Source: Candidatus Binatia bacterium (GTDB lineage: Bacteria; Desulfobacterota; Binatia; Bin18). From it: DNA of 64,000 nt. Shown piece by piece: positions 18,085 to 25,342 of this stretch (position 1 is the first letter of the stretch; each line of letters begins with the position of its first letter). Made by a program: the position numbers and the translations under genes. The stretch spans positions 124,001 through 188,000 of the forward strand of contig JAJEFA010000010.1 in NCBI GenBank assembly GCA_022820725.1, written 5' to 3'. A model generated the notes under the pieces. That model saw nothing but the letters and a program-made list of their open reading frames with translations. It was not told the origin of the DNA and did no database searches.

Positions 18085-18355
18085 AGGCTCTCCTTTCGTG
18101 TGCCGTCGCTCTCCGGGCGCTGCTGATGCGTCCCACTTCAACGCGGGTTTCGGGCTCTGGTGTAGGCCAAGTGTGCGCCACAACCACGATCACCCCACCG
18201 ATTACGCCGATCGTGTGCCAGCGCTCCTCGTTCGCATGCGGATCGGGTCGATGTGCCATGAGCGGATCGTCGAACACGAGTTGCGCCGTCTAAAAGCTCA
18301 GACCATGCTTTTGCGTGTTGATGCGGTTCTTGTCTTCGTCCCGTGTCCAGCGCAA
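17999..18355 (-). pseudogene. brnT: brnT toxin gene broken by an amber codon
   Basis: The frame reads WTRDEDKNRINTQKHGLSF, then TAG at 18290-18292, then TAQLVFDDPLMAHRPDPHAN and GISSARRATAHERR-like sequence. Both sides are in the same frame and match BrnT, in which the position of the TAG is usually Glu (SFE-x-A); a single GAG-to-TAG change explains it. The likely start is TTG at 18355. The frame also runs about 28 codons past the usual BrnT end, into brnA. Without suppression the N-terminal third is separated from the rest, so no active RNase toxin should be made. Internal start at the GTG at 18277 would lack the first conserved block. Confidence 0.8.
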
Positions 18356-18568
18356 CGACCCAACATCATGTAACTACATTTCAATAGCTACATTATAGCC
18401 GACCGTCAATGAGACTGAGCATTTTCCCGCTGGTCACAGGCACCCCGGTTCTAGACAGGCCGAACCCCTCCCCTTGAAGCGTATACCTGTGCGGACGGGT
18501 CTCAAATATAAGGGGAAGGCGGGACGGTCAAGACAGGACCGATTTTGGGTTCTGTCCTAATTTGGGTG

Positions 18569-18775
18569 ATGAAGGTGGCTCCGACCATCGTTCCCCCTTA
18601 CGAGGTGATTGGCTCGGCCATGATGGGCATGCGGGCGCTCCTGCGACAAAACGGGTTGTGGGTCAAGGACGGAGAGACAGACCAATGGCGGCGAGCCACG
18701 AAGGCAGACGTGCAGGCCCGTACCGCTCTGGGGAACGCATGTCTGCGGGCGGCGGGCTGGCCGGGCGTTAGGTGA
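18569..18775 (+). CDS. Possible small protein, unrecognised
   Basis: An open frame of 68 codons starting at ATG with only a weak upstream purine run. The product (VAPTIVPPYEVIGSAMMGMR and a hydrophilic C-terminal half) matches nothing I recognise. It lies in a decayed stretch between brnT and the secreted pair. It may be real, a remnant or chance. Confidence 0.25.
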   Translation: MKVAPTIVPPYEVIGSAMMGMRALLRQNGLWVKDGETDQWRRATKADVQARTALGNACLRAAGWPGVR

Positions 18776-19384
18776 GGTGGCTGGGTCGTGCGGCCGGTCG
18801 GTGTACGCGCCAGTTCCCCTATTCTCTCCCCCACTGCATACGTTTTCCGGGGTGCGCGCGTAGGATTCTTCCCCGTCCGTGAAGAGAACCGACCGAAAAC
18901 GAAAGACGGGGGAGGATGAGCGGTGATTTCCCACAATCAATTGTCTACAACCCCGTGAGCCGGCGGAGCCCCCTCTGTCGTCGCTTGGGACCGATTGAGG
19001 GTACGGGATCACAAGTCAGCGAGTGATGTTGGAGCGTACCCGCTTGTTCGCTCCCCGTGCCACACTGCACGATGTTGGCCCCGACGCGAACCGTGTCGGG
19101 GCGTTGTTGCTCAGCCCTACCTCGAACTGGATTATCTCTCATATGCCCTACTCCCTGTCAGCTCAGCTTGCTCGGCCTCGTCCCGCTTGCTACCTTCCCT
19201 CCCGTCTCCATCAGGCAAGGGACTCACTACGTCGGGTCGCCTGCTGAATAGAAAAGCGATTCCCACGCGGGAGTCATGACCCACGTGCGCGAATAGGCAG
19301 GGCCTTCACATCAATCTTTTGCTGTGATGGAGACACGGCCCGGCACTCCCCTGTCGGAACCGTCACACAGGAAAGGAGTAGGAT
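18776..19384. other. Long non-coding stretch with one strong hairpin
   Basis: About 600 bp with no convincing gene on either strand. The only structure that stands out is GCCCCGAC-(9 nt)-GTCGGGGC at 19078-19102, an 8-bp perfect stem not followed by a T run, so it is not a standard terminator. The promoter of the secreted pair beginning at 19385 should lie in the right part of this stretch. Confidence 0.4.
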
Positions 19385-19981
19385 ATGGGGTTTCGTTTGA
19401 GTGCTGCCATCCTCGGGATAGTCTGCTTCATTAGTCCGCCCGCATGGGGGACCACGGTCCTTGAGAAATCACTTGCAGACCTAGTGCAGGAGGCGGAGAC
19501 CGTTGTGGTCGGCACCGTCTCCGCTATTGAGGCCGAATGGGATGCCGCAAGTGGGCTTCCGTTTACCTCCGTCACATTCACCGACTTGGACATCCTGAAA
19601 GGCGAGACAGACCAAACGGAGTTGACCCTTCGGTTTCTCGGTGGTCCACGGCCTGACGGTACAGCCCTCCAGATTGCCGGTATCCCGCAATTCACTGTAG
19701 GGGAACGAAACGTCCTCTTTGTGACGGACAATGACCACCATGCGGTTCCGTTCGTCGGACTTTGGCAAGGGGTCTATCGGGTGGTCTTTGATCCTGACCG
19801 CGACACCGACACGATCTATACCCACGACATGCAGCCGCTCACGGCGCTACCCGCGGGCGGGGGAAACATCCCGCACGATGAGGGTCACGCCGATCATCAG
19901 ACCCATGCGCTCCATTCCGCCGAACCCTTGTCGCTTGAGTCCTTCTCTCAAGCAATTGAGCAGGAGGTGAATCGTGATTAG
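19385..19981 (+). CDS. Secreted protein encoded with a matrixin protease
   Basis: The ATG has GGAG seven bases upstream and opens a Sec signal peptide (MGFRLSAAILGIVCFISPPA, cleavage near WGT). The mature 175 residues begin with SLADLVQEAETVVVGTVSAI and continue with TFTDLDILKGE and a GERNVLFV strand. This beta-rich pattern occurs in secreted proteins encoded just before metalloproteases. The C-terminus is His- and Asp-rich. The stop overlaps the GTG of the following matrixin gene by 8 bp, so the two are translationally coupled. A role as inhibitor, chaperone or partner of the protease is inference from that coupling only. Confidence 0.75.
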   Translation: MGFRLSAAILGIVCFISPPAWGTTVLEKSLADLVQEAETVVVGTVSAIEAEWDAASGLPFTSVTFTDLDILKGETDQTELTLRFLGGPRPDGTALQIAGIPQFTVGERNVLFVTDNDHHAVPFVGLWQGVYRVVFDPDRDTDTIYTHDMQPLTALPAGGGNIPHDEGHADHQTHALHSAEPLSLESFSQAIEQEVNRD

Positions 19982-21059
19982 GAGACTGCTGTGGACGCTG
20001 ATGCTCGTCTTGCTGGGGTTGTGGCTGTTGCCCGCCAGTGACGCCTATGTTCGGACAACCGATCAGAGAACAGGCAGGCCCCTCTTCTGGGACCCCCCCG
20101 CGGTCACGCTCACGTTATCCTTCCAAGGTCTCACGTGTGTCATGGATCCAGGCGAGTGCTTTACCTTAGCAGCGGAGGGGGCCGCGCGGGACTGGAACGA
20201 TGCCGGTGCTCAATTTACGTTTAGGACACAGCACGCACCGGTCGATCCTTGCCTTAAGGACGGACTCAATGGTGTCAGCTTTGGACTCTCGCTTTGCGGC
20301 TTCAGTTTTCCTCCTGGAGTCTTGGCCGTCACTACCACTAGCTCATTTCCCACCGGCGAGATCCTTGAGGCAGATGTGGTTTTTAACCTCGAACCAGGGA
20401 ACGGATTTTTCTGGGATGTCTATGAGGGGCCACAACAGTTCGTTGCTGGGACCCCGGTCAACGACTTTTACCGTGTGGCCGTCCATGAGTTCGGCCATGT
20501 ACTCGGCCTCGCCCATCCCGACGATTACGGGCAATTTGTGCGTGCTCTCATGAATGCTAAGACCTCCGATATTGACCGTCTGCAGCCTGACGATGTCAGA
20601 GGGATTCATGCGATCTATGGCAGCCGTACGCCGCTCCCTGCTTCCAGAGGAAACTTAGAGAACCCTGGCCACCAGACCTTCAAAAGCGGCATTGGCCTCA
20701 TCTGGGGCTGGGTCTGTGACGCCAACCAAGTGGAAGTGGTCATCGGACAGCAGCGGTTCCGAGCCCTCTATGGCTCCGAGCGCCCGGATACGCTCGGGGT
20801 CTGCGGGGATACGAATAATGGCTTTGTGATCTTGTTCAACTGGAATCGGCTGGGCGACGGCGTGCATACGGCGCGGCTTTTGGTCGATGGACGTCTGCTG
20901 GGTTCTCCCGCTGAGTTTAAGGTCACGACCTTTGGCCGAGAGTTTGCCGAGGACTTGGAGGGGCAATACACGTTACCCAATTTTCCGTACCTGGGAGACG
21001 AGACACTCATTGGCTGGGATCAGAACGCGCAGAATTTTTCCATTCTGGACACAAGATAG
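19974..21059 (+). CDS. Secreted matrixin-type zinc metalloprotease
   Basis: The GTG start lies behind GGAGGTGA and overlaps the previous gene. A signal peptide (MIRRLLWTLMLVLLGLWLLP, cleavage near SDA) leads into a catalytic domain of about 190 residues. The zinc site is complete: VAVHEFGHVLGLAHPD gives HExxHxxGxxH, followed by a Met-turn candidate in ALMNAKTSD. This is the metzincin/matrixin pattern (PF00413). The last 140 residues are a separate domain (SGIGLIWGWVCDA, RPDTLGVCGDTNNGFVILFN, LGDGVHTARLLVDG) that I know only as a recurrent C-terminal module in secreted proteins. A fragment of the same module occurs in the pseudogene at 21099. Probable role: extracellular or periplasmic proteolysis. 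Confidence 0.88.
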   Translation: MIRRLLWTLMLVLLGLWLLPASDAYVRTTDQRTGRPLFWDPPAVTLTLSFQGLTCVMDPGECFTLAAEGAARDWNDAGAQFTFRTQHAPVDPCLKDGLNGVSFGLSLCGFSFPPGVLAVTTTSSFPTGEILEADVVFNLEPGNGFFWDVYEGPQQFVAGTPVNDFYRVAVHEFGHVLGLAHPDDYGQFVRALMNAKTSDIDRLQPDDVRGIHAIYGSRTPLPASRGNLENPGHQTFKSGIGLIWGWVCDANQVEVVIGQQRFRALYGSERPDTLGVCGDTNNGFVILFNWNRLGDGVHTARLLVDGRLLGSPAEFKVTTFGREFAEDLEGQYTLPNFPYLGDETLIGWDQNAQNFSILDTR

Positions 21060-21098
21060 AGGGGAGCCCTGGGTTCCTCGTCAGTGAGAAGGTCAATT

Positions 21099-21235
21099 AT
21101 GCAACGATTCAGTATTATCGTCGGGGTGTTTTTCCTTTGCACAGTGCAGGCATAGGCTGCAGCCACGTTAGAGGCCTCTACTTCCGGCTCCCTCAAGAAT
21201 GGGGTTGGCCTCATCCGGGACTGGATGTGTGATCG
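21099..21235 (+). pseudogene. Remnant of a secreted protein with the GLIxxWxCD module
   Basis: An ATG opens a signal-peptide-like start (MQRFSIIVGVFFLCTVQA), then TAG at 21153-21155 falls exactly at the expected cleavage region. In the same frame follow LEASTSGSLKNGVGLIRDWM and CD, which align with SGIGLIWGWVCDA in the C-terminal module of the preceding matrixin. Homology then ends, and the same bases become the 3' end of a truncated hsdM on the other strand. The gene is therefore broken twice, by a stop codon and by a recombination joint. Confidence 0.65.
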
Positions 21236-21722
21236 AGCCGTCGGTGTTGCGGGCCGGGGCCGAGCTCAGGTTGATGTCGGGCGCAGTGAGTTTCTCGATC
21301 AACGTGCCCAGGGCGCCGGCTTTGGACAGGCGCGAAATCTGGTTGCGGAACTCGAAGTTGTCGAGGATGTCCTGCACATTGGGTGAGAACACATTGAGGT
21401 AGTCTTCAAAGTCGGCCGTCAACTGCTGGCGATTGGCGCGGGCCCTGAGGTCGCGCAGGGTGAACTGCGAGGTGTTGTAGAATGCCTGTCCCGCGGCCTG
21501 GCGCAGGGCCGGGTCCTGTTCGACTACCTCCGCGGTGTCGAGGGCGGCCTTCATGTCAAGGACGGTCTGCTTGCTGTCCTCCAGCACCGCATCCAGCCGG
21601 CGCAGCACGGTCATGGGCAGGATCACGTCGCGGTATTTGCCACGCACGTACAGATCGCGCAGCACGTCGTCGGCAATGCCCCAGATGTAGTTGGCAATCC
21701 AGTTCAGGTCGCTGGTGCTCAT
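21168..21722 (-). pseudogene. hsdM: Truncated type I restriction-modification methyltransferase subunit (HsdM N-terminus)
   Basis: The ATG at 21722 opens a clear HsdM N-terminal helical domain (PF12161): LNWIANYIWGIADDVLRDLY, VILPMTVLRRLDAVLE, and the LIEKLTAPDINLS and GSITHP segments that lead into the methyltransferase domain. Full HsdM proteins are 500-700 residues; this one loses homology after about 165, before the AdoMet-binding and NPPF motifs, so it cannot methylate DNA. The loss point near 21225 coincides with the end of the plus-strand secreted-gene remnant. No hsdS or hsdR is visible. The ribosome-binding site GGAGGGAG lies rather far upstream. Confidence 0.85.
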
Positions 21723-22047
21723 CGTTCTGCGTCTCCCTCCGTGGCATGTAGCGGATATCATAGGGAACGCGGGACACACTAGAGCTGTGCGGGTACTGAA
21801 AGGCAGGGGTAATGCGGTGGCCAAGTCGTAATAGCCGGGACAGACATCCAAAACTAGGGGCGGCCGTGAAGCCCGTCTTCTATGGTCTCTATGCTCCTGA
21901 TCTGTAAGGTCGAGCGACCGTGTTCCGAAAGTTCGTACAGGGCGGGATGGAGATTGCCAAGGCGGCGTCCCTGTCGGGACTATTGGTACTTATAGCGAAG
22001 CCCACAAATAAGTAGCCAGGGGGAGGGACCTCTGTCAGGCTTGCGGG

Positions 22048-22422
22048 ATGCGATGTTCGTCAGATTTACGCAAACGGGTAATCGATTTTGTGAGAGGGGG
22101 CGGGAGCAAGGCCGAAGCGGCGCGCCGGTTTCAGGTCTCAAGAGCGAGTGTCTATCACTGGGTGACTGCCCCGGACGGGCTGGCCTACCAGCGGCCTGGC
22201 CCTCGTGGCCCTAGCCGGCTCGATTGGGCAGCGGTGCGGGCGCACGTGCAGCAGTATCCAGATCTGACGCAAAAGGAGCGCGCTCAGCACTTTAGGGTGT
22301 CCCGCCATTGTATCTGGTACGCCTTACGGCAGATGGGAGTGACGTGGAAAAAAAACGATGGGCTACACCGAGCGGAGTCGGAGGAAAAGGAAAACCTACT
22401 TACGGCTGCGAGAGCGCTATAG
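22048..22422 (+). CDS. IS630 transposase, N-terminal frame (HTH)
   Basis: Encodes the DNA-binding half of the transposase. Residues 5-40 form a homeodomain-like helix-turn-helix (LRKRVIDFVRGGGSKAEAAR, RFQVSRASVYHWV). A second HTH follows (LTQKERAQHFRVSRHCIWYA). The frame reaches an A8 run at 22348-22355; beyond it the protein no longer resembles the family, while the +1 frame does. In IS630-type elements a homopolymer at this point allows frameshifting or transcript slippage to join the two halves. Confidence 0.8.
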   Translation: MRCSSDLRKRVIDFVRGGGSKAEAARRFQVSRASVYHWVTAPDGLAYQRPGPRGPSRLDWAAVRAHVQQYPDLTQKERAQHFRVSRHCIWYALRQMGVTWKKNDGLHRAESEEKENLLTAARAL

Positions 22423-22879
22423 GCGCCGGGGCAAAGAGTTTGTCTATGGGGATGAGAGCGGGTTCGGCCCCACTATCACCCGCCAGTACGCCTATGCGCC
22501 GAAGGGGAGACGAGTATACGGGCTGCGCTCCGGCCACCGGCGGCCTCGGACTTCCCTCATTGCCGCTCGGATAGGCAACCGCTTTCCCGCTCCGCTCCTG
22601 TTTGACGGCACCTGCAACACCGCAGTCTTCAATCGCTGGCTCGACACCCAACTCTGCCCGCGCTTGAACGCGACGCAGGTCGTGGTGATGGATAATGTCC
22701 CCTTTCACAAAAGCGCCACGACCCGAGAGCTGATTGAACGTACCGGGGCCACCCTCCTCTTCTTGCCGCCGTACTCCCCCGACCTCAACCCCATTGAACA
22801 TGACTTCGCCACCCTCAAACGCCTGCGTGAATATAATGCACAGGCCACGCTCGACTCCCTTATCCACGCGTATCCGTAA
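22358..22879 (+). CDS. IS630 transposase, C-terminal frame (DDE catalytic domain)
   Basis: Encodes the catalytic half. The triad is Asp32 (VYGDESGFG), Asp112 (VVMDNVPFHK) and Glu147 (NPIEHDFATLK); 34 residues separate the last two, the DD34E spacing of the IS630 family. The PPYSPDLNPIE segment is diagnostic. Reading through the A8 run in the +1 frame restores the usual family junction, K-K-T-M-G-Y-x-E-R. Either a programmed event joins the frames or a single-base insertion in the A run has inactivated the gene. Confidence 0.85.
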   Translation: MGYTERSRRKRKTYLRLRERYRRRGKEFVYGDESGFGPTITRQYAYAPKGRRVYGLRSGHRRPRTSLIAARIGNRFPAPLLFDGTCNTAVFNRWLDTQLCPRLNATQVVVMDNVPFHKSATTRELIERTGATLLFLPPYSPDLNPIEHDFATLKRLREYNAQATLDSLIHAYP

Positions 22880-22998
22880 TCATGGGCTCTGCTATAGCTA
22901 GGCTGACTTATCCCCTACGAAATGTGGGACATGAGGGGGGACATAAACTTATTATATAGGAAAAATATATTCATTTTCAAATACTTGCGATATTTTAC

Positions 22999-23088
22999 TG
23001 GCGGAGAGGGGGGGATTCGAACCCCCGATACCCGAAGGTATACACGATTTCGAGTCGTGCGCGATCAACCGGACTCTGCCACCTCTCC
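22999..23088 (-). tRNA. tRNA-Ser (anticodon CGA)
   Basis: On the minus strand the 90-nt sequence folds into a class II tRNA. The 5' GGAGAGG pairs with 3' CCTCTCC before GCCA, with CCA encoded. The anticodon stem CACGA/TCGTG encloses CTCGAAA, giving anticodon CGA. A variable arm TATACC-TTCG-GGTA marks it as serine, and the T arm contains GGTTCGAATCC. It reads UCG codons. The accessory segment with the IS630 element lies directly on its 3' side. Confidence 0.95.
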
Positions 23089-23114
23089 GATTCCTGAGCG
23101 AGGCTCGTCCCTCA

Positions 23115-23621
23115 CTATAGGCGATTTCCAGACAGGCGCAAAGCCGGGTCAGTCCTAGTGGCGCGCTGCCGCTTCTCTCGAAAGAAGCGCTGGAGTAACG
23201 TCCGACACTCCTCTTCACAGACTCCACTGGTGACGTCCAGGCGATGATTCAGGCGGGTATCCAGGGCGATATTATACAGCGATCCCGCGGCACCGGCCTT
23301 GGGGTCAAAACAGCCGAAGACCAGGCGTTTTATCCGTGCGGACACGAGCGCCCCCATACACATGAGACAGGGCTCGACCGTTGAGTACAGCGTCGCGTCC
23401 ACCAGCCGGTAATTCTTCATCTGCTGCGCAGCATTTCGCACGGCCTGGATTTCCGCGTGAGCCGTCGGGTCGCTGGTTGAAATAGGCGTATTATGGCCCC
23501 GGCTGATGATTTGCCCTTCCAGGACGACGACCGCACCAATGGGTACCTCGTCCGCGGCTTCGGCCAGGGCGGCTTCGGCCAGGGCGGCGTGCATCCAGGC
23601 TCTATCCTGTTCGGTGTGCAT
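23115..23621 (-). CDS. tadA: tRNA adenosine(34) deaminase
   Basis: TadA converts A34 of tRNA-Arg(ACG) to inosine. From the ATG at 23621 the zinc and catalytic residues are His55 and Glu57 (TAHAEIQA) and Cys85 and Cys88 (VEPCLMC), as in cytidine/deoxycytidylate deaminase folds. The ARIKRLVFGCFDPKAGAAGS segment is TadA-specific. The C-terminus continues about 15 residues beyond the usual end. The gene starts inside the 3' end of the upstream metallo-beta-lactamase-fold gene (overlap about 20 bp); an ATG at 23642 with a more distant GAGGAG is an alternative start. tRNA-Ser lies just downstream on the same strand. Confidence 0.92.
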   Translation of the reverse strand: MHTEQDRAWMHAALAEAALAEAADEVPIGAVVVLEGQIISRGHNTPISTSDPTAHAEIQAVRNAAQQMKNYRLVDATLYSTVEPCLMCMGALVSARIKRLVFGCFDPKAGAAGSLYNIALDTRLNHRLDVTSGVCEEECRTLLQRFFREKRQRATRTDPALRLSGNRL

Positions 23622-25179
23622 GAACAACTCGGCGCAGCTCATCCAGGGTTCCGACTCCTCCCCGGCTGCCGACAATGCTCTCGACCGCGAGGTCGTAGCT
23701 CTCAATGGCGTTGAGGAGGTCCCGAGCCCAATCGACAACCTGTCGGACGGCTCCCGGCGTAAACAGGTCGGCCACAAAAAGCAGGCGTTCCTCAGGCAGA
23801 TAGACGATCAACATGCCGTCCACATGCACGGTCTCAATCGGGTAGACAATCACCACCCGATTTTCATCAACGAAAAACTTGCGCTCATTCCTGACCGCTT
23901 CGATGACCGCCTCTCTGGGACGCCGCTGGAGACTGTCCGGGACTTGGGTGTGCAGGGCACGAAAGGCGTCCTGGAAGAGCGGAACGTTCAGTGCACTGGT
24001 CACCACAATCGTATCGGCGGCCACATAGGTCCGCAGTCCCCCCGCGTGCTCACTGTGAAAATGCGTATTCACGACGAAACGGACCGGCTTGGTCGGAAAG
24101 CGCTGACGTAAGGTGTCCAGCACCGCGCGTGAGTGCGGGTCGTCCTGGGGGGCCTCAACCACAATCAGGTACTCGCCCATCTCAATCGCCAGACTCTGAT
24201 ATCGTCCCCCGACAATATGCATCACGCCTGGGGCAAGGTCACGCAGCGCGAGCGTTGAAGCGGGCGTGTCGACCGGTCGTCCCTGAGCAATCTGACGCAG
24301 CACCCAGTGAGAGCTCTGTTCCCCGCGTTCTCCGTCCCACTCTTCCGGGTGCTCGATCTCGTCCGGAATGGTAAAGTCCACGGGCGACAGATCAACATCG
24401 TTCTGAATGGCTTCAACGTGTTCGACCATGATGGTTTGACCGTCGACCCGATAGATGCGCTCAAACGGGAGTTTCAGCTTTCCGACTTGACGCCAGTCCG
24501 AAAAAAACACCTCGTTCTGCACATCGCCGTATAATGGGTCATCTTCGACAAAGACGACCTTGGTCAGCAGGCGCGTCTCTGCGTCGATGGCCAGCACGAC
24601 GAGCTGGGTATTGTCATTAAACGAGACCACCACCTGGCGGCGGCCATGAATCGTTTGATCCATCAGACGGAGAAAAGAGCCCGAACGACTCAGGGCATGA
24701 ATCAGGATGGAGACGGGCGAGCGCCGCAACTCTTTGTGGCGGGCGGCAATACGGGAGGCCGACATGGCCCGGCTACAGGGACTCTCAAAACCGTCGCAGC
24801 CGAGTATGGCGCCGTCGAGTCCATTCATGATCTCCGTGTAGGCCCAGGTTTCCTGGAAGGGGTAGACCAGCCTGCGCTCCCACTCATAGCGCACGCGGCC
24901 CTTCTCCAGGTCTTGGAACAACACGTAACGAAATTCTGACACCTTCCGCGGCTCGGCTCCGGGACGGGGGCTCAGATCGGGCTCAAAATTCTCGCCATGA
25001 CTGATAATTCGCTGGCTTTTGAGGTCCAGCAGGACCGGCCGTTCGCCAATGGCGAGCACGGCCGAATTCACAAACACCTTGGCGGGTTGGGCAGAGGCAG
25101 GAGCAAGGCCAAAGAGCAGCGACAGACAGACTCCCCAGACCAGACGTATCGCCCTGCTGATGATAATCCGTTTTTTCAT
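23602..25179 (-). CDS. Secreted metallo-beta-lactamase-fold protein
   Basis: From the ATG at 25179 the protein starts with a signal peptide (MKKRIIISRAIRLVWGVCLS, with a hydrophobic core running to ASA). An N-terminal region of about 290 residues with beta-strand character (VVVSFNDNTQLVVLAIDAET) precedes a metallo-beta-lactamase domain. The metal motif is THFHSEHAGG, that is HxHxEH with Glu in place of the usual Asp, and further ligand candidates are in FVADLFTPG. It belongs with exported SoxH/quinoprotein-relay-like hydrolases of unknown substrate. The N-terminal domain resembles the one in other exported MBL proteins of environmental bacteria. It is probably co-transcribed with the GST upstream and tadA downstream. 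Confidence 0.82.
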   Translation of the reverse strand: MKKRIIISRAIRLVWGVCLSLLFGLAPASAQPAKVFVNSAVLAIGERPVLLDLKSQRIISHGENFEPDLSPRPGAEPRKVSEFRYVLFQDLEKGRVRYEWERRLVYPFQETWAYTEIMNGLDGAILGCDGFESPCSRAMSASRIAARHKELRRSPVSILIHALSRSGSFLRLMDQTIHGRRQVVVSFNDNTQLVVLAIDAETRLLTKVVFVEDDPLYGDVQNEVFFSDWRQVGKLKLPFERIYRVDGQTIMVEHVEAIQNDVDLSPVDFTIPDEIEHPEEWDGERGEQSSHWVLRQIAQGRPVDTPASTLALRDLAPGVMHIVGGRYQSLAIEMGEYLIVVEAPQDDPHSRAVLDTLRQRFPTKPVRFVVNTHFHSEHAGGLRTYVAADTIVVTSALNVPLFQDAFRALHTQVPDSLQRRPREAVIEAVRNERKFFVDENRVVIVYPIETVHVDGMLIVYLPEERLLFVADLFTPGAVRQVVDWARDLLNAIESYDLAVESIVGSRGGVGTLDELRRVVHAHRTG

Positions 25180-25342
25180 TCGGACTCTGTGTTCCGGGGT
25201 TTGCTCGGCTTTTGCCACGCTTACTCTCAGCGAGGCGGCAGGAAAAATCCAGCCCGGCTTCGCCCCACGCCCCCACACACCCAGGGACGGCTGCTCCACC
25301 GCCCCCGAGGTGCGTCGTCCGAGGTCAAGAGAGACAAGTAGG

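Larger units (their letters stand above)
21993..22894 (+). mobile_element. IS630-family insertion sequence, apparently full length
   Basis: Inverted ends TAGCGAAGCCCA (21993-22004) and TGGGCTCTGCTA (22883-22894) match at 10 of 12 positions. Each is flanked by TA (21991-21992 and 22895-22896), the target duplication typical of IS630/Tc1 elements. The roughly 900-bp length fits. Between the ends lie two overlapping frames encoding an HTH domain and a DDE domain. The ends were found by eye and could be a few bases longer. Confidence 0.72.

Noticed and set aside
18995..19279. Plus-strand frames between 18995 and 19279
   Set aside because: They have no ribosome-binding site and low-complexity Ser/Pro/Arg products without family features.
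21153..21155. TAG in the secreted remnant as a recoded codon
   Set aside because: The gene is also truncated by a recombination joint 70 bp later, so simple decay is the better explanation.
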